DNA of 64,000 nt, from contig JANYBW010000035.1 of assembly GCA_025360585.1 (NCBI GenBank), positions 45,474 through 109,473 of the forward strand, read 5' to 3'. This DNA is from Actinomycetes bacterium. GTDB lineage: Bacteria; Actinomycetota; Acidimicrobiia; IMCC26256; PALSA-610. This document shows, piece after piece, positions 9,232 through 18,004 of this stretch. Position 1 is the stretch's first letter, and every line of letters starts with the position of its first letter. The position numbers and the translations under genes are program-made. The notes under the pieces are model-generated. The model saw only the letters and a program-made list of their open reading frames with translations, had not been told where the DNA came from and made no database searches.

Positions 9232-10110
9232 CTACTCGTAAGGATGCAACGACGGGGGTAAGGAACCCGCGGCGATCGCATCGGCCCGAGCATGGAGCAG
9301 CTCGCCAAATTTATCGAGATCGTGGCTCACGATGAACTTGCCTTGTTGAATTTGTTCGATCGCGAACCGGCCCAACTCGTTGACATCCATCGTCTTGACC
9401 GGCGTACCCGCTGCTTCCATCGCGGCTTTGAAATCGGCGATCGTTGTCATCGGCGCGGGTGGTCGCGGCCGCACCCGAGCCAATGAATCCGGGCGGTTTC
9501 GCTGCGCGGTCCAGAGGCCGGTCTCGAGCAAACCACCGGATGGATAAAACACACACGCACGCAAGTTGGTTCTTTCTTTGATGAAATTGTGGGCAAGCGC
9601 CTCCGTAAAGCAACTCACCGCGGCTTTACTCGCCGCATAGACCGAAGCATTGAGCACCGGCGCGAAGCCACCGTCCGCCGATGACGTATTGACAATCAGA
9701 CCCTCATCGCCGGTTGCCATCATTCTGGGCACAAATTCCAACGCACAGTTCGCGAGGCCGAAAACGTTGACAGAAAAGCACCACTTCCAATCGTTCGGTT
9801 CTTGTTCCCACGGCAATCCGCCTCCGCCGCTCGTCACGCCGGCATTGTTAAACAGCAGGTTGCACGTTGCGTAGCGATCAAATACGGCGTCGGCCAAAGC
9901 CCGCACTGAGTCCTCATCGGCTACATCGGTACGAACGCCCCAAACTTCGCCGCGGTCCGAGAGTTCCGCGCACGTTGTGTCGAGAACACGCTGTTCAATG
10001 TCTGCGATTACCACGCGGCTGCCCTTGGCGAGCAAGGCTTCGACCAACCCGCGGCCAACTCCATTTGCTCCGCCAGTTACTACCGCAACTTTGCCGTTGA
10101 GATCCTTCAT
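9232..10110 (-). CDS. Short-chain dehydrogenase/reductase (SDR)
   Basis: About 292 residues from the ATG giving MKDLNGKVAVVTGGANGVG. An in-frame extension upstream has no SDR similarity and was dropped. Visible motifs are TGGANGVG for the nucleotide, Asp in VIADIE, NNAGV, and YAASK for the catalytic Tyr and Lys. The C-terminal part has a longer substrate region than the minimal SDR and a tail after LDKFGELL. It sits convergent with the sugar-pathway SDR and 43 bp downstream of the DUF3097 gene on the same strand. The pathway is unknown. Confidence 0.88.
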   Translation of the reverse strand: MKDLNGKVAVVTGGANGVGRGLVEALLAKGSRVVIADIEQRVLDTTCAELSDRGEVWGVRTDVADEDSVRALADAVFDRYATCNLLFNNAGVTSGGGGLPWEQEPNDWKWCFSVNVFGLANCALEFVPRMMATGDEGLIVNTSSADGGFAPVLNASVYAASKAAVSCFTEALAHNFIKERTNLRACVFYPSGGLLETGLWTAQRNRPDSLARVRPRPPAPMTTIADFKAAMEAAGTPVKTMDVNELGRFAIEQIQQGKFIVSHDLDKFGELLHARADAIAAGSLPPSLHPYE

Positions 10111-10153
10111 TGTGCTGCTCCAGATTGTGGTCGATATTGGGCAAGGCCAGAAG

Positions 10154-10972
10154 CTACGAAGCGGTGACGAAATCGATGAGCTGCTCGACCGCTCCGACGA
10201 CCGCAGGTTCGAGGTCTCGGTAACTTTGCACCTTGGACAATAAGTCGCGCCAGAACTGCCGCGGATCATTCACTCCCAATGCCGCACACGTGGCTTCTTT
10301 GAACGGCTGGCCCTTGGGAATTTCCGGCCAGCGTTCGATGCCCAGCACCTTGGGCCGAATGGCAGTCCACACATCGATATACGGAGTACCCGTGAACTTC
10401 ACAAAATCACTCTGCACCCGCTGCGCGATCCGGTCTTCCTTCGAACCCGCAACGAGGTGATCCACCAACACGCCGAGGCGCCGTTGGGGGCCGGGCCGGA
10501 ACTCGCGCACAAACTCCTCGATGTTGTCGAGGCCATCGAGGCGCTCGACCACAACGCCTTCAAGGCGTAAATCATCGCCCCAGACCTTTTCGAGCAGCTC
10601 CGCGTCGTGAATACCCTCGACCACAATACGCGCGGCGCGTGCAACGCGTGCCCGAGCATTGGGCACGGCAATTGAACCCGAAGCCGTTCGCGCCGGGCCA
10701 TTCGTTGGCGACGCGGATCCGACCGGGCGCCGCAAGGTCACCGCCGCGCCGTCAACCAAAAACGCGCCTATTTCTAAAGGGAAATTCCGCACCAGGCCAG
10801 TCGCACCTTCGATGGCAACTTCATTGGGCCGGATCGAGCGGATCGTGCCAACGTAACGGCTGCCTCGGTGCGCAACTTTTAGCCCAAAAACTCCGTCAAC
10901 AACTGGGTATTGGGCCGCGAGTCGTTGTTTCGCTCCGACAGGCCCGGCGAGCGTTCCGTGGTAATTGGTCAT
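10154..10972 (-). CDS. DUF3097 family protein (actinobacterial, Toprim-like region)
   Basis: A 272-residue protein matching the actinobacterial DUF3097 family. The recognisable core is VEGIHDAELLEKVWGDDLR (about residues 112-130), followed by GVVVERLDGLDNIEEFV and LGVLVDHLVAGSKEDRIA. An early Glu followed by spaced Asp residues resembles a Toprim fold, so nucleic-acid handling is possible but unproven. The N-terminal 90 residues look like a separate beta-rich domain (GLKVAHRGSRYVGTIRSI). Start at the ATG giving MTNYHGTLAGPVG. It is followed on the same strand by an SDR and preceded by two small envelope-type genes. Function is unknown. Confidence 0.85.
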   Translation of the reverse strand: MTNYHGTLAGPVGAKQRLAAQYPVVDGVFGLKVAHRGSRYVGTIRSIRPNEVAIEGATGLVRNFPLEIGAFLVDGAAVTLRRPVGSASPTNGPARTASGSIAVPNARARVARAARIVVEGIHDAELLEKVWGDDLRLEGVVVERLDGLDNIEEFVREFRPGPQRRLGVLVDHLVAGSKEDRIAQRVQSDFVKFTGTPYIDVWTAIRPKVLGIERWPEIPKGQPFKEATCAALGVNDPRQFWRDLLSKVQSYRDLEPAVVGAVEQLIDFVTAS

Positions 10973-11029
10973 CGGCGTTCGAAATTAGTTGCCACCAACG
11001 GTCAACGGTGGGCACTTGCCCCAGCCCCA

Positions 11030-11266
11030 CTAATTCAACACCGACGCGATGCCCCAGATCATGACCACCAACCCAATGAGGGCGTACGTCACGGATCGAG
11101 CAACGGGAGCGACGACATAGTCCGCAGCCTTCGTATTGTTCCTAGCGCGCGTTGGCACCGATTTCTGATCAGATTTTCGACGGGCCAGCGCCAAGACGTT
11201 GGCAACAAACAACGCGCCGCCCAACGCGACAACGAGCTCCTGCATCACTTGACCATAGAAATCCAC
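11030..11266 (-). CDS. Small two-helix membrane protein, unknown function
   Basis: A 78-residue ORF starting at GTG. It has one hydrophobic segment near the N-terminus (LVVALGGALFVANVLAL) and one at the C-terminus (YALIGLVVMIWGIASVL). Between them is a basic linker of about 35 residues with several Arg and Lys. The loop charge suggests that both ends face the outside with the loop in the cytoplasm. It is in line with the upstream 232-residue gene (33-bp gap) and the downstream DUF3097 gene (57-bp gap). I do not recognise a named family. Confidence 0.6.
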   Translation of the reverse strand: MDFYGQVMQELVVALGGALFVANVLALARRKSDQKSVPTRARNNTKAADYVVAPVARSVTYALIGLVVMIWGIASVLN

Positions 11267-11299
11267 AGTGAATCAACTGTAGCGAGCGTTTCCCGACGA

Positions 11300-11998
11300 T
11301 CACAGACTCCGCAGCGATGGGTCCGCATGTTTACGAAGTACATCAGCGATTTCGGTCGTCGTCACCCCGCGCTTAACCCGAACTGCAGTACGGGTATCCA
11401 AGCTGTCGGGTCGAACAATCAGCGAAAACAACACGATGCCATCGTGGTTCAGGCAAAGGTCCAAGCGCGTGCCCAAGCTGATCATCATCGTCGCACCGGG
11501 TCGGAGCCGGATTCGAAAGCATTCCCCATTTTGATCGGCAATACGACGTTGATATTGCGCAACGATCTCATAGCGTTTCCAAATCTGGATCTCAGCAAAC
11601 AACGTTGCGGATCCGTCATCGCGTTCGGGCACCACCCCATCGCGCACACACTGAATTCCGATGGAACTGCCAAAGCAATTGACACCAAGTTTCGCCGTCG
11701 CGATGTGCAGCGAATCCTCGGAAAGTTCGAGATGCAAATACGGCTTGTCGCGTAGCCACGCCGTGAGAACCAATTCGCGTCCGGACCCGACCTGGTTGCC
11801 AATCGTTGGCTCTCGACGCACCGAATACACCACGCGCGATTCGGTGCGGCCGCCTTGTACGAGGAGCTGCACCAATGATTTCAAGGCACGCTGATGATTC
11901 ACTTCCGGCGTCGACGCGCTACTCAGAATCACTGCGAAGACACCAACCACAAGGGCGAGAAACCCCGTTGCCACTCGGCGATCAACTGGCGTACCCAT
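11300..11998 (-). CDS. Exported protein of unknown function, N-terminal anchor
   Basis: A 232-residue protein with a basic N-terminus and one hydrophobic segment (FLALVVGVFAVILSS, about residues 13-27), a signal peptide or membrane anchor. The rest is soluble, with two Cys residues (VNCFGSSIGIQC, about 115-125) that could form a disulfide outside the membrane. No lipobox Cys is seen. The body resembles small LppX/LolA-like carriers in size and beta-rich look, but I cannot place it. It is divergent from nucS with 41 bp between starts. Confidence 0.65.
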   Translation of the reverse strand: MGTPVDRRVATGFLALVVGVFAVILSSASTPEVNHQRALKSLVQLLVQGGRTESRVVYSVRREPTIGNQVGSGRELVLTAWLRDKPYLHLELSEDSLHIATAKLGVNCFGSSIGIQCVRDGVVPERDDGSATLFAEIQIWKRYEIVAQYQRRIADQNGECFRIRLRPGATMMISLGTRLDLCLNHDGIVLFSLIVRPDSLDTRTAVRVKRGVTTTEIADVLRKHADPSLRSL

Positions 11999-12039
11999 CG
12001 CTGCGAAGGTACCGGCACTATCGTGACAAACTCGGGACC

Positions 12040-12696
12040 GTGCGCTTAATCGTGGCGAATTGCTCGGTGCAATATCAAGGGCGCCTCGGCGCGCGCCTCA
12101 GCCCGTCGATTCGGCTCATCGTGTTGAAGGCCGACGGTTCAATCGCGATTCATTCCGATGCCAAAGCATTCAAGCCTCTCAATTGGATGAACCCGCCCTG
12201 CACAATCATCGAACGCGATGGAGCAATCCGTGCTGATACCCCAAAGGGTGAATCGCTCGTCATCGAGTTGCACGAAGTGTTGTCCGATACCAAGTTCGAA
12301 TTCGGGATCGATCCGGGCCTTGAAAAAGACGGCGTAGAGGCAGAACTACAAGAGCTGTTGGCTGCGCGCGTGAGTGCGTTACGCGAGGACTACGAGCTTT
12401 TGAAGCGGGAGTATTACACCGACATCGGACCAGTCGATTTGTTGTGCAAAGACGGCGAAGGTCGAACAGTTGTAGTGGAGATCAAACGGGTCGGTGAAAT
12501 TGCCGGAGTCGAGCAACTGATCCGGTATCAGGAGCGCCTCGATCTTGATTCTCGATTTGCGCCGACCGTCGGCGTCTTCGTTGCCCAACGCTTCAAGCCG
12601 CAGGCCAAGGTGTTCGCAACGAGCAAAGGCATCGCGTGTATCGAAGTTGACCTCGCGCAACTCCGAGGCGAAGTCCAGCACAACACGCTGTTCTGA
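12040..12696 (+). CDS. nucS: Mismatch-specific endonuclease NucS (EndoMS)
   Basis: NucS cuts both strands at certain mismatches and carries out non-canonical mismatch repair in many actinobacteria and archaea lacking MutS/MutL. The 218-residue product starts at GTG with the family N-terminus RLIVANCSVQYQGRL and keeps KPLNWMNPP. The nuclease core shows Asp about 133 (GPVDLL) and E-I-K at about 147-149 (VVVEIKRVG), matching the metal-binding D-E-x-K set, then GVEQLIRYQE. The C-terminus ends in TLF, compatible with a sliding-clamp contact; that part is inference. The upstream open frame was rejected because the family begins at this GTG. The stop codon lies inside the first unit of a 14-bp tandem repeat. 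Confidence 0.94.
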   Translation: MRLIVANCSVQYQGRLGARLSPSIRLIVLKADGSIAIHSDAKAFKPLNWMNPPCTIIERDGAIRADTPKGESLVIELHEVLSDTKFEFGIDPGLEKDGVEAELQELLAARVSALREDYELLKREYYTDIGPVDLLCKDGEGRTVVVEIKRVGEIAGVEQLIRYQERLDLDSRFAPTVGVFVAQRFKPQAKVFATSKGIACIEVDLAQLRGEVQHNTLF

Positions 12697-12775
12697 CCCC
12701 TCTCGTCTGGCCCTTCTGGTCTGGCCCTTCTGGTCTGGCCCTTCTGGTCTGGCCCCTCTCGTCTGGCCCTTCTGG
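12692..12775. repeat. 14-bp tandem repeat array overlapping the nucS stop
   Basis: Six units of 14 bp run without interruption. Four are TCTGGCCCTTCTGG; units one and five are variants ending CCCTCTCG. The first unit contains the nucS TGA. The array fills most of the 111-bp gap between nucS and the convergent galE, so it would appear in both 3' ends. The unit is not palindromic and too short for CRISPR. Confidence 0.9.
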
Positions 12776-12807
12776 TCGCCAACGCAGCTTGCCCAGCGCG
12801 GATCGTT

Positions 12808-13833
12808 TTATTGATACCCAGTTGGGTTTTGAGATTGCCAACGCCATGCGTCTGCACACATGTCGTCGAGGGTCCGGGTAGCCCGCCAGTCGAGTAGGCG
12901 CATCGCTCGGGAGGTATCGGCGAAACACGACGCGGCATCGCCTGGCCGTCGGCCGCCGACCCGCATTGGTATGGTTTCACCGACCGCGCGCTGCGCGGCC
13001 TCGTGAACCTCAAACACCGATGATCCGGTACCGGTGCCGAGATTGATTTCTTCGCACCCCGAGATGTCGCCCAGCGCGCGTATGGCGGCTAGATGCCCCA
13101 ATGCCAAATCCATAACGTGGATGTAATCGCGGATACACGAGCCATCGGGGGTCGGATAATCGCCGCCGAATACCACCAAGTCTTTTCGTCGCCCAACGGC
13201 AACCTGCATGATGAAGGGCATCAAGTTGTTTGGTACGCCAAGCGGGTCCTCGCCAATACGACCCGAGGGGTGCGCGCCGACGGGGTTGAAGTAGCGCAAA
13301 CACGCAATGCTCCACGACGGATCCGCCGCCGCGAGATCTCGCAGCATGTTTTCAATGATGAGTTTCGTACGGCCGTATGGGTTCGTGCCAACCAGCGGTG
13401 CCGATTCAACGATCGGTGAAACCTCCGGATCGCCATACACCGTGGCCGATGATGAAAACACGAGATTCCGCACATCGTGTTCCTGCATAACCTGTAGGAG
13501 TGCCACGGCGCCGCCGACGTTGACGTCGTAATAGTTCAGCGGATTGGCGACCGATTCGCCGACGGCCTTGAGGCCGGCGAAATGCACGACCGCGTCGACC
13601 GATTCGACCGCGAAGACTTCGCCTAAGCCCTGGGTATCTCGAACATCAACCTCATAGGTGACTAGTGAGCCGGGAGCGATTTCCAGCACCCGGTCGAGCG
13701 GAGTCCGCGAGCTGTTCGAAAAGTTATCGACCACGACAATGGAAAATCCGGCTTCAAGCAGCGCCACGCAGGTCGTACTGCCGATGTATCCCGCGCCACC
13801 CGTGACCAAAATCTTTTGGATCGGCTGTACCAT
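12808..13833 (-). CDS. galE: UDP-glucose 4-epimerase
   Basis: A 341-residue extended SDR. It shows the NAD motif TGGAGYIGS, Asp in VVVDNFSNSS, the SSSATVYG Ser/Thr and the YGRTK active-site Tyr and Lys. The segments RYFNPVGAHPSGRIGEDP and SCIRDYIHVMDLA match GalE proper rather than other NDP-sugar epimerases. It interconverts UDP-glucose and UDP-galactose, feeding galactose into surface glycans. It lies convergent with nucS. A methyltransferase gene ends 7 bp upstream of its start on the same strand, so both may be in one transcript serving the nearby polysaccharide export genes. Confidence 0.93.
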   Translation of the reverse strand: MVQPIQKILVTGGAGYIGSTTCVALLEAGFSIVVVDNFSNSSRTPLDRVLEIAPGSLVTYEVDVRDTQGLGEVFAVESVDAVVHFAGLKAVGESVANPLNYYDVNVGGAVALLQVMQEHDVRNLVFSSSATVYGDPEVSPIVESAPLVGTNPYGRTKLIIENMLRDLAAADPSWSIACLRYFNPVGAHPSGRIGEDPLGVPNNLMPFIMQVAVGRRKDLVVFGGDYPTPDGSCIRDYIHVMDLALGHLAAIRALGDISGCEEINLGTGTGSSVFEVHEAAQRAVGETIPMRVGGRRPGDAASCFADTSRAMRLLDWRATRTLDDMCADAWRWQSQNPTGYQ

Positions 13834-13840
13834 CCCTACA

Positions 13841-14554
13841 TCACAAAAGGACGCCGTCGATTAGCCATTCGATGCTGCCACTCGTGTTTCGAATTTGCGA
13901 AACACCAACCTGGGCAAACAAGTGCGCGTAGCGCGCCTCGACCTCGCCCGCGTTATGAAAGTATCGAAGATGGGCCGTCGCGTCATAGTTCGGCACGGTG
14001 CCCAAAACTCGTGTGCCCGATTTGATGCGCTGCAAGATTTCGAGATCGCCGTCGAGGTGCTCAAGGAATTCCGTGCACGTCACGATGTTGTAATCGACCG
14101 TATCGAAAAGGTCGGTCTTATAAGCATCGGCTAATTCAAACCGAAACCCCGGCACGAGAAGCCGCGCTTGCTCAAGCCGGTTACTGCTGAAATCAAAGCC
14201 GGTGTAATGCTCGACGCCGCGTTCCAGCAGAAGGCAAGCGAGGTGCCCGGCGCCACAACCCATATCGAGCACGCGCGGTGATGCGCTGTTCATTACCCGA
14301 TCACCGATCACAGCCCACGATCCGTACCAGCTGAGTTGCCAGTAGGGGTTACGCCATCGGCCTTCGTCTTCGAACGTTTGGTCGTAAAAATCCGGGCCAT
14401 ACTCAATCAGGTCCGGATTCATTGCCGTTGGTTGGCCGGGTGCGCGTACCGTCGACCCCGCTCGAGCACGACGGGCCTTGGCTGCCCGGACCGCTATTGG
14501 GGGCGTGAAATCCAGTGCCAATCGCCGAAGCCGTGAGATCTGACTAGTGCCCAT
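13841..14554 (-). CDS. Class I SAM-dependent methyltransferase
   Basis: A protein of about 237 residues with SAM motif VLDMGCGAGHLA, the acidic second strand YTGFDFSSNRLEQA and the later NIVTCTEFLEHL. The middle WYGSWAVIGDRV region is typical of small-molecule or glycan methyltransferases. I chose the ATG giving MGTSQISRLRR because it clears the divergent sulfotransferase; upstream in-frame ATGs at 14614 and 14665 would overlap it. It precedes galE by 7 bp on the same strand. Linked sulfotransferase and exporter genes suggest it modifies a surface glycan or lipid; the substrate is not known. Confidence 0.82.
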   Translation of the reverse strand: MGTSQISRLRRLALDFTPPIAVRAAKARRARAGSTVRAPGQPTAMNPDLIEYGPDFYDQTFEDEGRWRNPYWQLSWYGSWAVIGDRVMNSASPRVLDMGCGAGHLACLLLERGVEHYTGFDFSSNRLEQARLLVPGFRFELADAYKTDLFDTVDYNIVTCTEFLEHLDGDLEILQRIKSGTRVLGTVPNYDATAHLRYFHNAGEVEARYAHLFAQVGVSQIRNTSGSIEWLIDGVLL

Positions 14555-14647
14555 CCGGTGCACGCTACTCCGAGCGTCATCCAAAGTCGATAGCGCCAAC
14601 TGCGATTCGTGCATCGAGTGAAAAACGTCGCTGGTATCGTAACGAGG

Positions 14648-15673
14648 GTGACTCAACCACAACACCTTGTCACGATGATTGGCTCACCGCGCTCCGGAAC
14701 AACGTGGCTTCAGTCGTTGCTCGGGGCCCACCCTCGAATCGCGTCCCCGCAAGAAACCGATTTGTTCACTCGTTTCGTAACGCCGATGCGTGAGAGCTGG
14801 GATTGGCAAATGCGCGGCACTCCTGAGGATTGGGTGACGCGACGGCTCAAAGGACTTCCGTCGCTACTGACCTCGAGCGAGTTCGATCGTTGCGTCAACG
14901 TACTCATCAACGATGTCTTCGCAGCAGCATTGGCACTCAAGCCGGGCGCCGACATCGTTCTCGAAAAGAGTCCTTCACATTCCCTCGATGTCGCGACGAT
15001 CGCGCACTACTTGCCACAAACCAATTTCATTCACGTTGTGCGTGACGGCCGCGACGCCGTGGATTCGATGCTGGCGGCGAGTAAGGGATGGGGAGCCTTC
15101 TGGGCGCCACAATCAGTGACGCGCGCCGCTGAGCTCTGGGTCAAATACGTCCGCGGCGCACAAGCTGCCCGCGATCAGCCCAACCGCTACCACGAAATAC
15201 GGTACGAAGATTTGAAGGCCGACGGCGCCGTCGTTTTGCAGCGCGCGTTCCACGCGATCGGCATCGAAGCATCGGTTTCTGAATGCGCAGCAAACATCGC
15301 CCAACACGCGATTGGATCCCCAGTTGGATCCCCAGGCGGATCAACGGGCGGATCAACGGGCGGAACCGGCGAAGCACGCAGTGCAAGCATCCTTGTCGGG
15401 GGCGAATTCGCAGCGTTTGCCGGCAACAATGAACCCGAGGGATTCATCCGGACGGGTAAAGGTGGTGGCTGGCGAGAATGGACGCCCAACCAACGGTTGG
15501 CGTTCAATGAAATCGCCGGTCCACTGCTTGTCGAACTCGGCTATGCATCAGATTCATCCTGGGCCGACGCAAGCTTCGCGACCCGCCGGGCCCGAACGAT
15601 CCGCACATTTGCCGCCAAGGCTTCGCGCAGCGCGGGATTCCGGCTATCGCAACGCCTTGAACCACTTCAGTAA
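14648..15673 (+). CDS. Sulfotransferase family protein
   Basis: The protein has the 5'-phosphosulfate loop GSPRSGTTWLQ and the 3'-phosphate motif VVRDGRDAVDSML, both diagnostic for PAPS-dependent sulfotransferases. The first lies about 10 residues from the chosen GTG start; other GTGs at 14609 and 14618 are possible. Around residues 225-245 a run of Gly-Ser-Pro and Gly-Ser-Thr repeats replaces ordinary sequence and is coded by a 12-bp tandem repeat. This probably forms a flexible loop. Located between a methyltransferase and a polysaccharide exporter, it probably sulfates a glycan or glycolipid; this is inference. Confidence 0.88.
   Translation: MTQPQHLVTMIGSPRSGTTWLQSLLGAHPRIASPQETDLFTRFVTPMRESWDWQMRGTPEDWVTRRLKGLPSLLTSSEFDRCVNVLINDVFAAALALKPGADIVLEKSPSHSLDVATIAHYLPQTNFIHVVRDGRDAVDSMLAASKGWGAFWAPQSVTRAAELWVKYVRGAQAARDQPNRYHEIRYEDLKADGAVVLQRAFHAIGIEASVSECAANIAQHAIGSPVGSPGGSTGGSTGGTGEARSASILVGGEFAAFAGNNEPEGFIRTGKGGGWREWTPNQRLAFNEIAGPLLVELGYASDSSWADASFATRRARTIRTFAAKASRSAGFRLSQRLEPLQ
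15313..15366. repeat. 12-bp in-frame tandem repeat inside sulfotransferase gene
   Basis: About four units of 12 bp, two like GGATCCCCAGTT and two GGATCAACGGGC, code for GSPV, GSPG, GSTG and GSTG. The period keeps the reading frame, so copy changes only lengthen or shorten a glycine-rich loop. Confidence 0.8.
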
Positions 15674-15913
15674 GGAACCAGCGCTCGAGTTCCGAAGCGT
15701 GGCGTCAACCCACGAGCGTGCCGCAGTTCGGCCTCGTGGCTCCGCATTCGATCTCACACGATATTGCTGAGGCAGGTCTCTGGTGAAGCTACGATGCTAT
15801 CGCTTTGGGCCGCCGGGTCCGCCGCAACCCTAGAAAGCCGTATCAGTGGCGCACGACGATTCCCAGCAGACGCTGCCTTCCCATCGCAGCCATGAGCACG
15901 GCGCACCACTCCG

Positions 15914-16822
15914 TTGAGTCACGACACCCCAACGGACTCACCCTCAACCGCGCCCGGCGATTTCCCCGAGCGCACCGATATCCTGGCGCTTCCGCCTCCT
16001 GAGCTCCGGTACCGCCGCGCTCTCGAGATTGGGCCTGCGATAAAACGGCTCTTCGCGGCACGGCCAATCATTTGGGCGCTCATTGTTCGCCAAGTGCGCG
16101 CGACTTACAGCCAACAAGTGCTAGGGCTCGCATGGGCCCTGATGACCCCGCTCGCGCAAATGCTGGTGTTTACCGTGCTCCTAAACCGTGTCGATAACAA
16201 GACCGGCATCGATACCCATGGCATCCCAAAGCAACTCTGGCTCTACATCGGTCTCGTCGCCTGGTCGTTTTTCTCAAGCGGGGTAGCGAGTGGCGGAACC
16301 AGCCTGATCGCGAATCCGCTACTCAACAAAATCTACGCACCGCGCGAAGTTTTTCCCATTGCTCAAATAGCTACCTCCATGATCGATGCGACAGCATCCG
16401 CGATGTTGCTGCCGATCCTGATGATCATCACTGCGCACGGAATTTCGGTGACCGCGCTATGGGCCCCAATTCCGCTACTGGTTCTGGTTGGTTTCGCAAC
16501 CGCGATCGCAGTCATTGTTTCTGCGATCACCGTGTACGCACGGGATCTTCGATCGGGTCTGCCGCTGTTGCTGCAACTCGGAATGTTTTTACCCGGCGTT
16601 TTGTATCCGGTCGAAAAAGTCATACCCGCGTCCGGACGGTGGCTCTACACAGCCATCGCACCGGTTGGATCGGTGGTTGGTGAGCTCCGAAATTGCATGC
16701 TGCTCAACCGCGCGCCAGATCCCACGACGATGGGCATCGCAGCCGCTTCGACCGCGGTTTGGCTGTTCTTCACGTTTTTGTTTTTCAAACGTCTTGAAAC
16801 GGGTTTCGCCGATGTCTCCTGA
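15914..16822 (+). CDS. ABC-2 type polysaccharide export permease (Wzm/TagG-like)
   Basis: A 302-residue membrane protein. A soluble N-terminal stretch of about 45 residues is followed by RQVRATYSQQVLGLAWALMTPLAQM, the amphipathic start plus first helix typical of the Wzm/TagG/RfbA permeases. Six hydrophobic segments can be followed to the C-terminal FFTFLFFKRLETGFADV. With its ATPase partner it exports lipid-linked polysaccharide across the membrane. The only suitable start is TTG (MSHDTPTDS). A 240-bp gap upstream shows no other gene. The ATPase gene overlaps the 3' end by 11 bp, so the pair is co-translated. Confidence 0.9.
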   Translation: MSHDTPTDSPSTAPGDFPERTDILALPPPELRYRRALEIGPAIKRLFAARPIIWALIVRQVRATYSQQVLGLAWALMTPLAQMLVFTVLLNRVDNKTGIDTHGIPKQLWLYIGLVAWSFFSSGVASGGTSLIANPLLNKIYAPREVFPIAQIATSMIDATASAMLLPILMIITAHGISVTALWAPIPLLVLVGFATAIAVIVSAITVYARDLRSGLPLLLQLGMFLPGVLYPVEKVIPASGRWLYTAIAPVGSVVGELRNCMLLNRAPDPTTMGIAAASTAVWLFFTFLFFKRLETGFADVS

Positions 16823-17999
16823 TGGCACCGTAGAGATCGACCACGTCTGGAAACGGTTCCGTGCCGACCGAGGCCGGCGGCTATTTCGAGACCACGTCTC
16901 CCGAGCGCAACAGCGCCTCACCGGAAATTCCGCTGCCGCCGATTGGCGCTGGGTCTTGCGCGACGTTGATTTCAAAATCACCCAAGGTGAAGCCGTTGGC
17001 ATCATGGGTATCAACGGCGCGGGCAAATCAACATTGCTCAAGATGATCTCGGGAGTGATGTATCCGCATAGCGGACGAATCCGCGTAGCCGGGCGCATCG
17101 GCGCGTTGCTCGAGGTCTCGTCCGGGATCCACCCCGAGCTCACTGGTCGAGAGAACATCAATATTTTCGGCACGCTGCTCGGTTTGAGTCGTGCCCAGGT
17201 AAACAGCAAGTACGACGAGATCGTTGCCTTCGCCGAAATCGAAAGTGCCGTCAATCGCCAGATCAAGTTCTATTCGAGCGGCATGAAGACCCGGCTCGGA
17301 TTTTCGATTGCGGCATTTCTCGAACCCGATGTGCTCGTCGTCGATGAGGTTCTGGCCGTTGGGGACCAAATCTTTCAACAAAAATGCCTCGATCGCATGC
17401 GCGTGGTGCTGCAAAGTGGCGTCACGCTGCTGTTGGTCAGTCACGACCTTGCGTCGATGGGTGCCACCGCTACCCGGGGCTTGTGGCTTCACGACGGCAC
17501 GCTGCGCGGCGACGGTCCGATCGAACAGGTCTTAACGAGTTATCGCCGCGATATTGAGGGCCGTGCCGCCGAATCGAGCACCGCCCACGGTGACGTTGGC
17601 GTATCTGATTTCCAGGTCTCGCGCCCAGATGGAATGGCAATTGAAACCAACGAGCCATGCCGGCTCGAATTCAAACTGGATTCTGCCAAGGACCGAATCC
17701 TGGAAATCTTCGTCGGCGTAACGCAAGGTCCCGCGACCCCAATATTTCTGCTCAGCAAAGCGTACGAAGTCCAAGAAGGCTCGACGCCATTTCGGGTCGA
17801 TATCCCGCGCCTGCCACTGCCCGTCGGAGATTTCCACGTGTGGGTAGCGGTCAGTGACCGCTTGTCGCGCCAACCGCTTACACCCTGGCAGCCCATCGCG
17901 CCGCTACTCGTTGGTGGTCATCGATCACTTGATCCTGGAATCCGAGGCGTCGTTCGCCTCTCGCCAGTGTTCGTAGAAGCGCAGTGGGAAACCCTCTAG
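16812..17999 (+). CDS. ABC transporter ATPase for polysaccharide export (Wzt-like, with C-terminal domain)
   Basis: A protein of about 395 residues. The nucleotide domain has Walker A GINGAGKST, signature FYSSGMKTRLGF, Walker B VLVVDEVLAVGD and switch SHD, as in the TagH/Wzt family. After about residue 240 comes a domain of about 150 residues. It begins around DVGVSDFQVSRPDG and resembles the Wzt C-terminal beta-sandwich that recognises the glycan's end group. Its presence suggests that the exported chain has a modified terminus, which fits the nearby methyl- and sulfotransferase genes; this link is inference. The start ATG lies inside the permease gene. The gene is convergent with dnaB, with stops 5 bp apart. 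Confidence 0.92.
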   Translation: MSPDGTVEIDHVWKRFRADRGRRLFRDHVSRAQQRLTGNSAAADWRWVLRDVDFKITQGEAVGIMGINGAGKSTLLKMISGVMYPHSGRIRVAGRIGALLEVSSGIHPELTGRENINIFGTLLGLSRAQVNSKYDEIVAFAEIESAVNRQIKFYSSGMKTRLGFSIAAFLEPDVLVVDEVLAVGDQIFQQKCLDRMRVVLQSGVTLLLVSHDLASMGATATRGLWLHDGTLRGDGPIEQVLTSYRRDIEGRAAESSTAHGDVGVSDFQVSRPDGMAIETNEPCRLEFKLDSAKDRILEIFVGVTQGPATPIFLLSKAYEVQEGSTPFRVDIPRLPLPVGDFHVWVAVSDRLSRQPLTPWQPIAPLLVGGHRSLDPGIRGVVRLSPVFVEAQWETL

Positions 18000-18004
18000 C
18001 GGAT

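Noticed and set aside
12692..12775. CRISPR array
   Set aside because: Units are 14 bp, directly adjacent, without unique spacers, and no cas genes are near.
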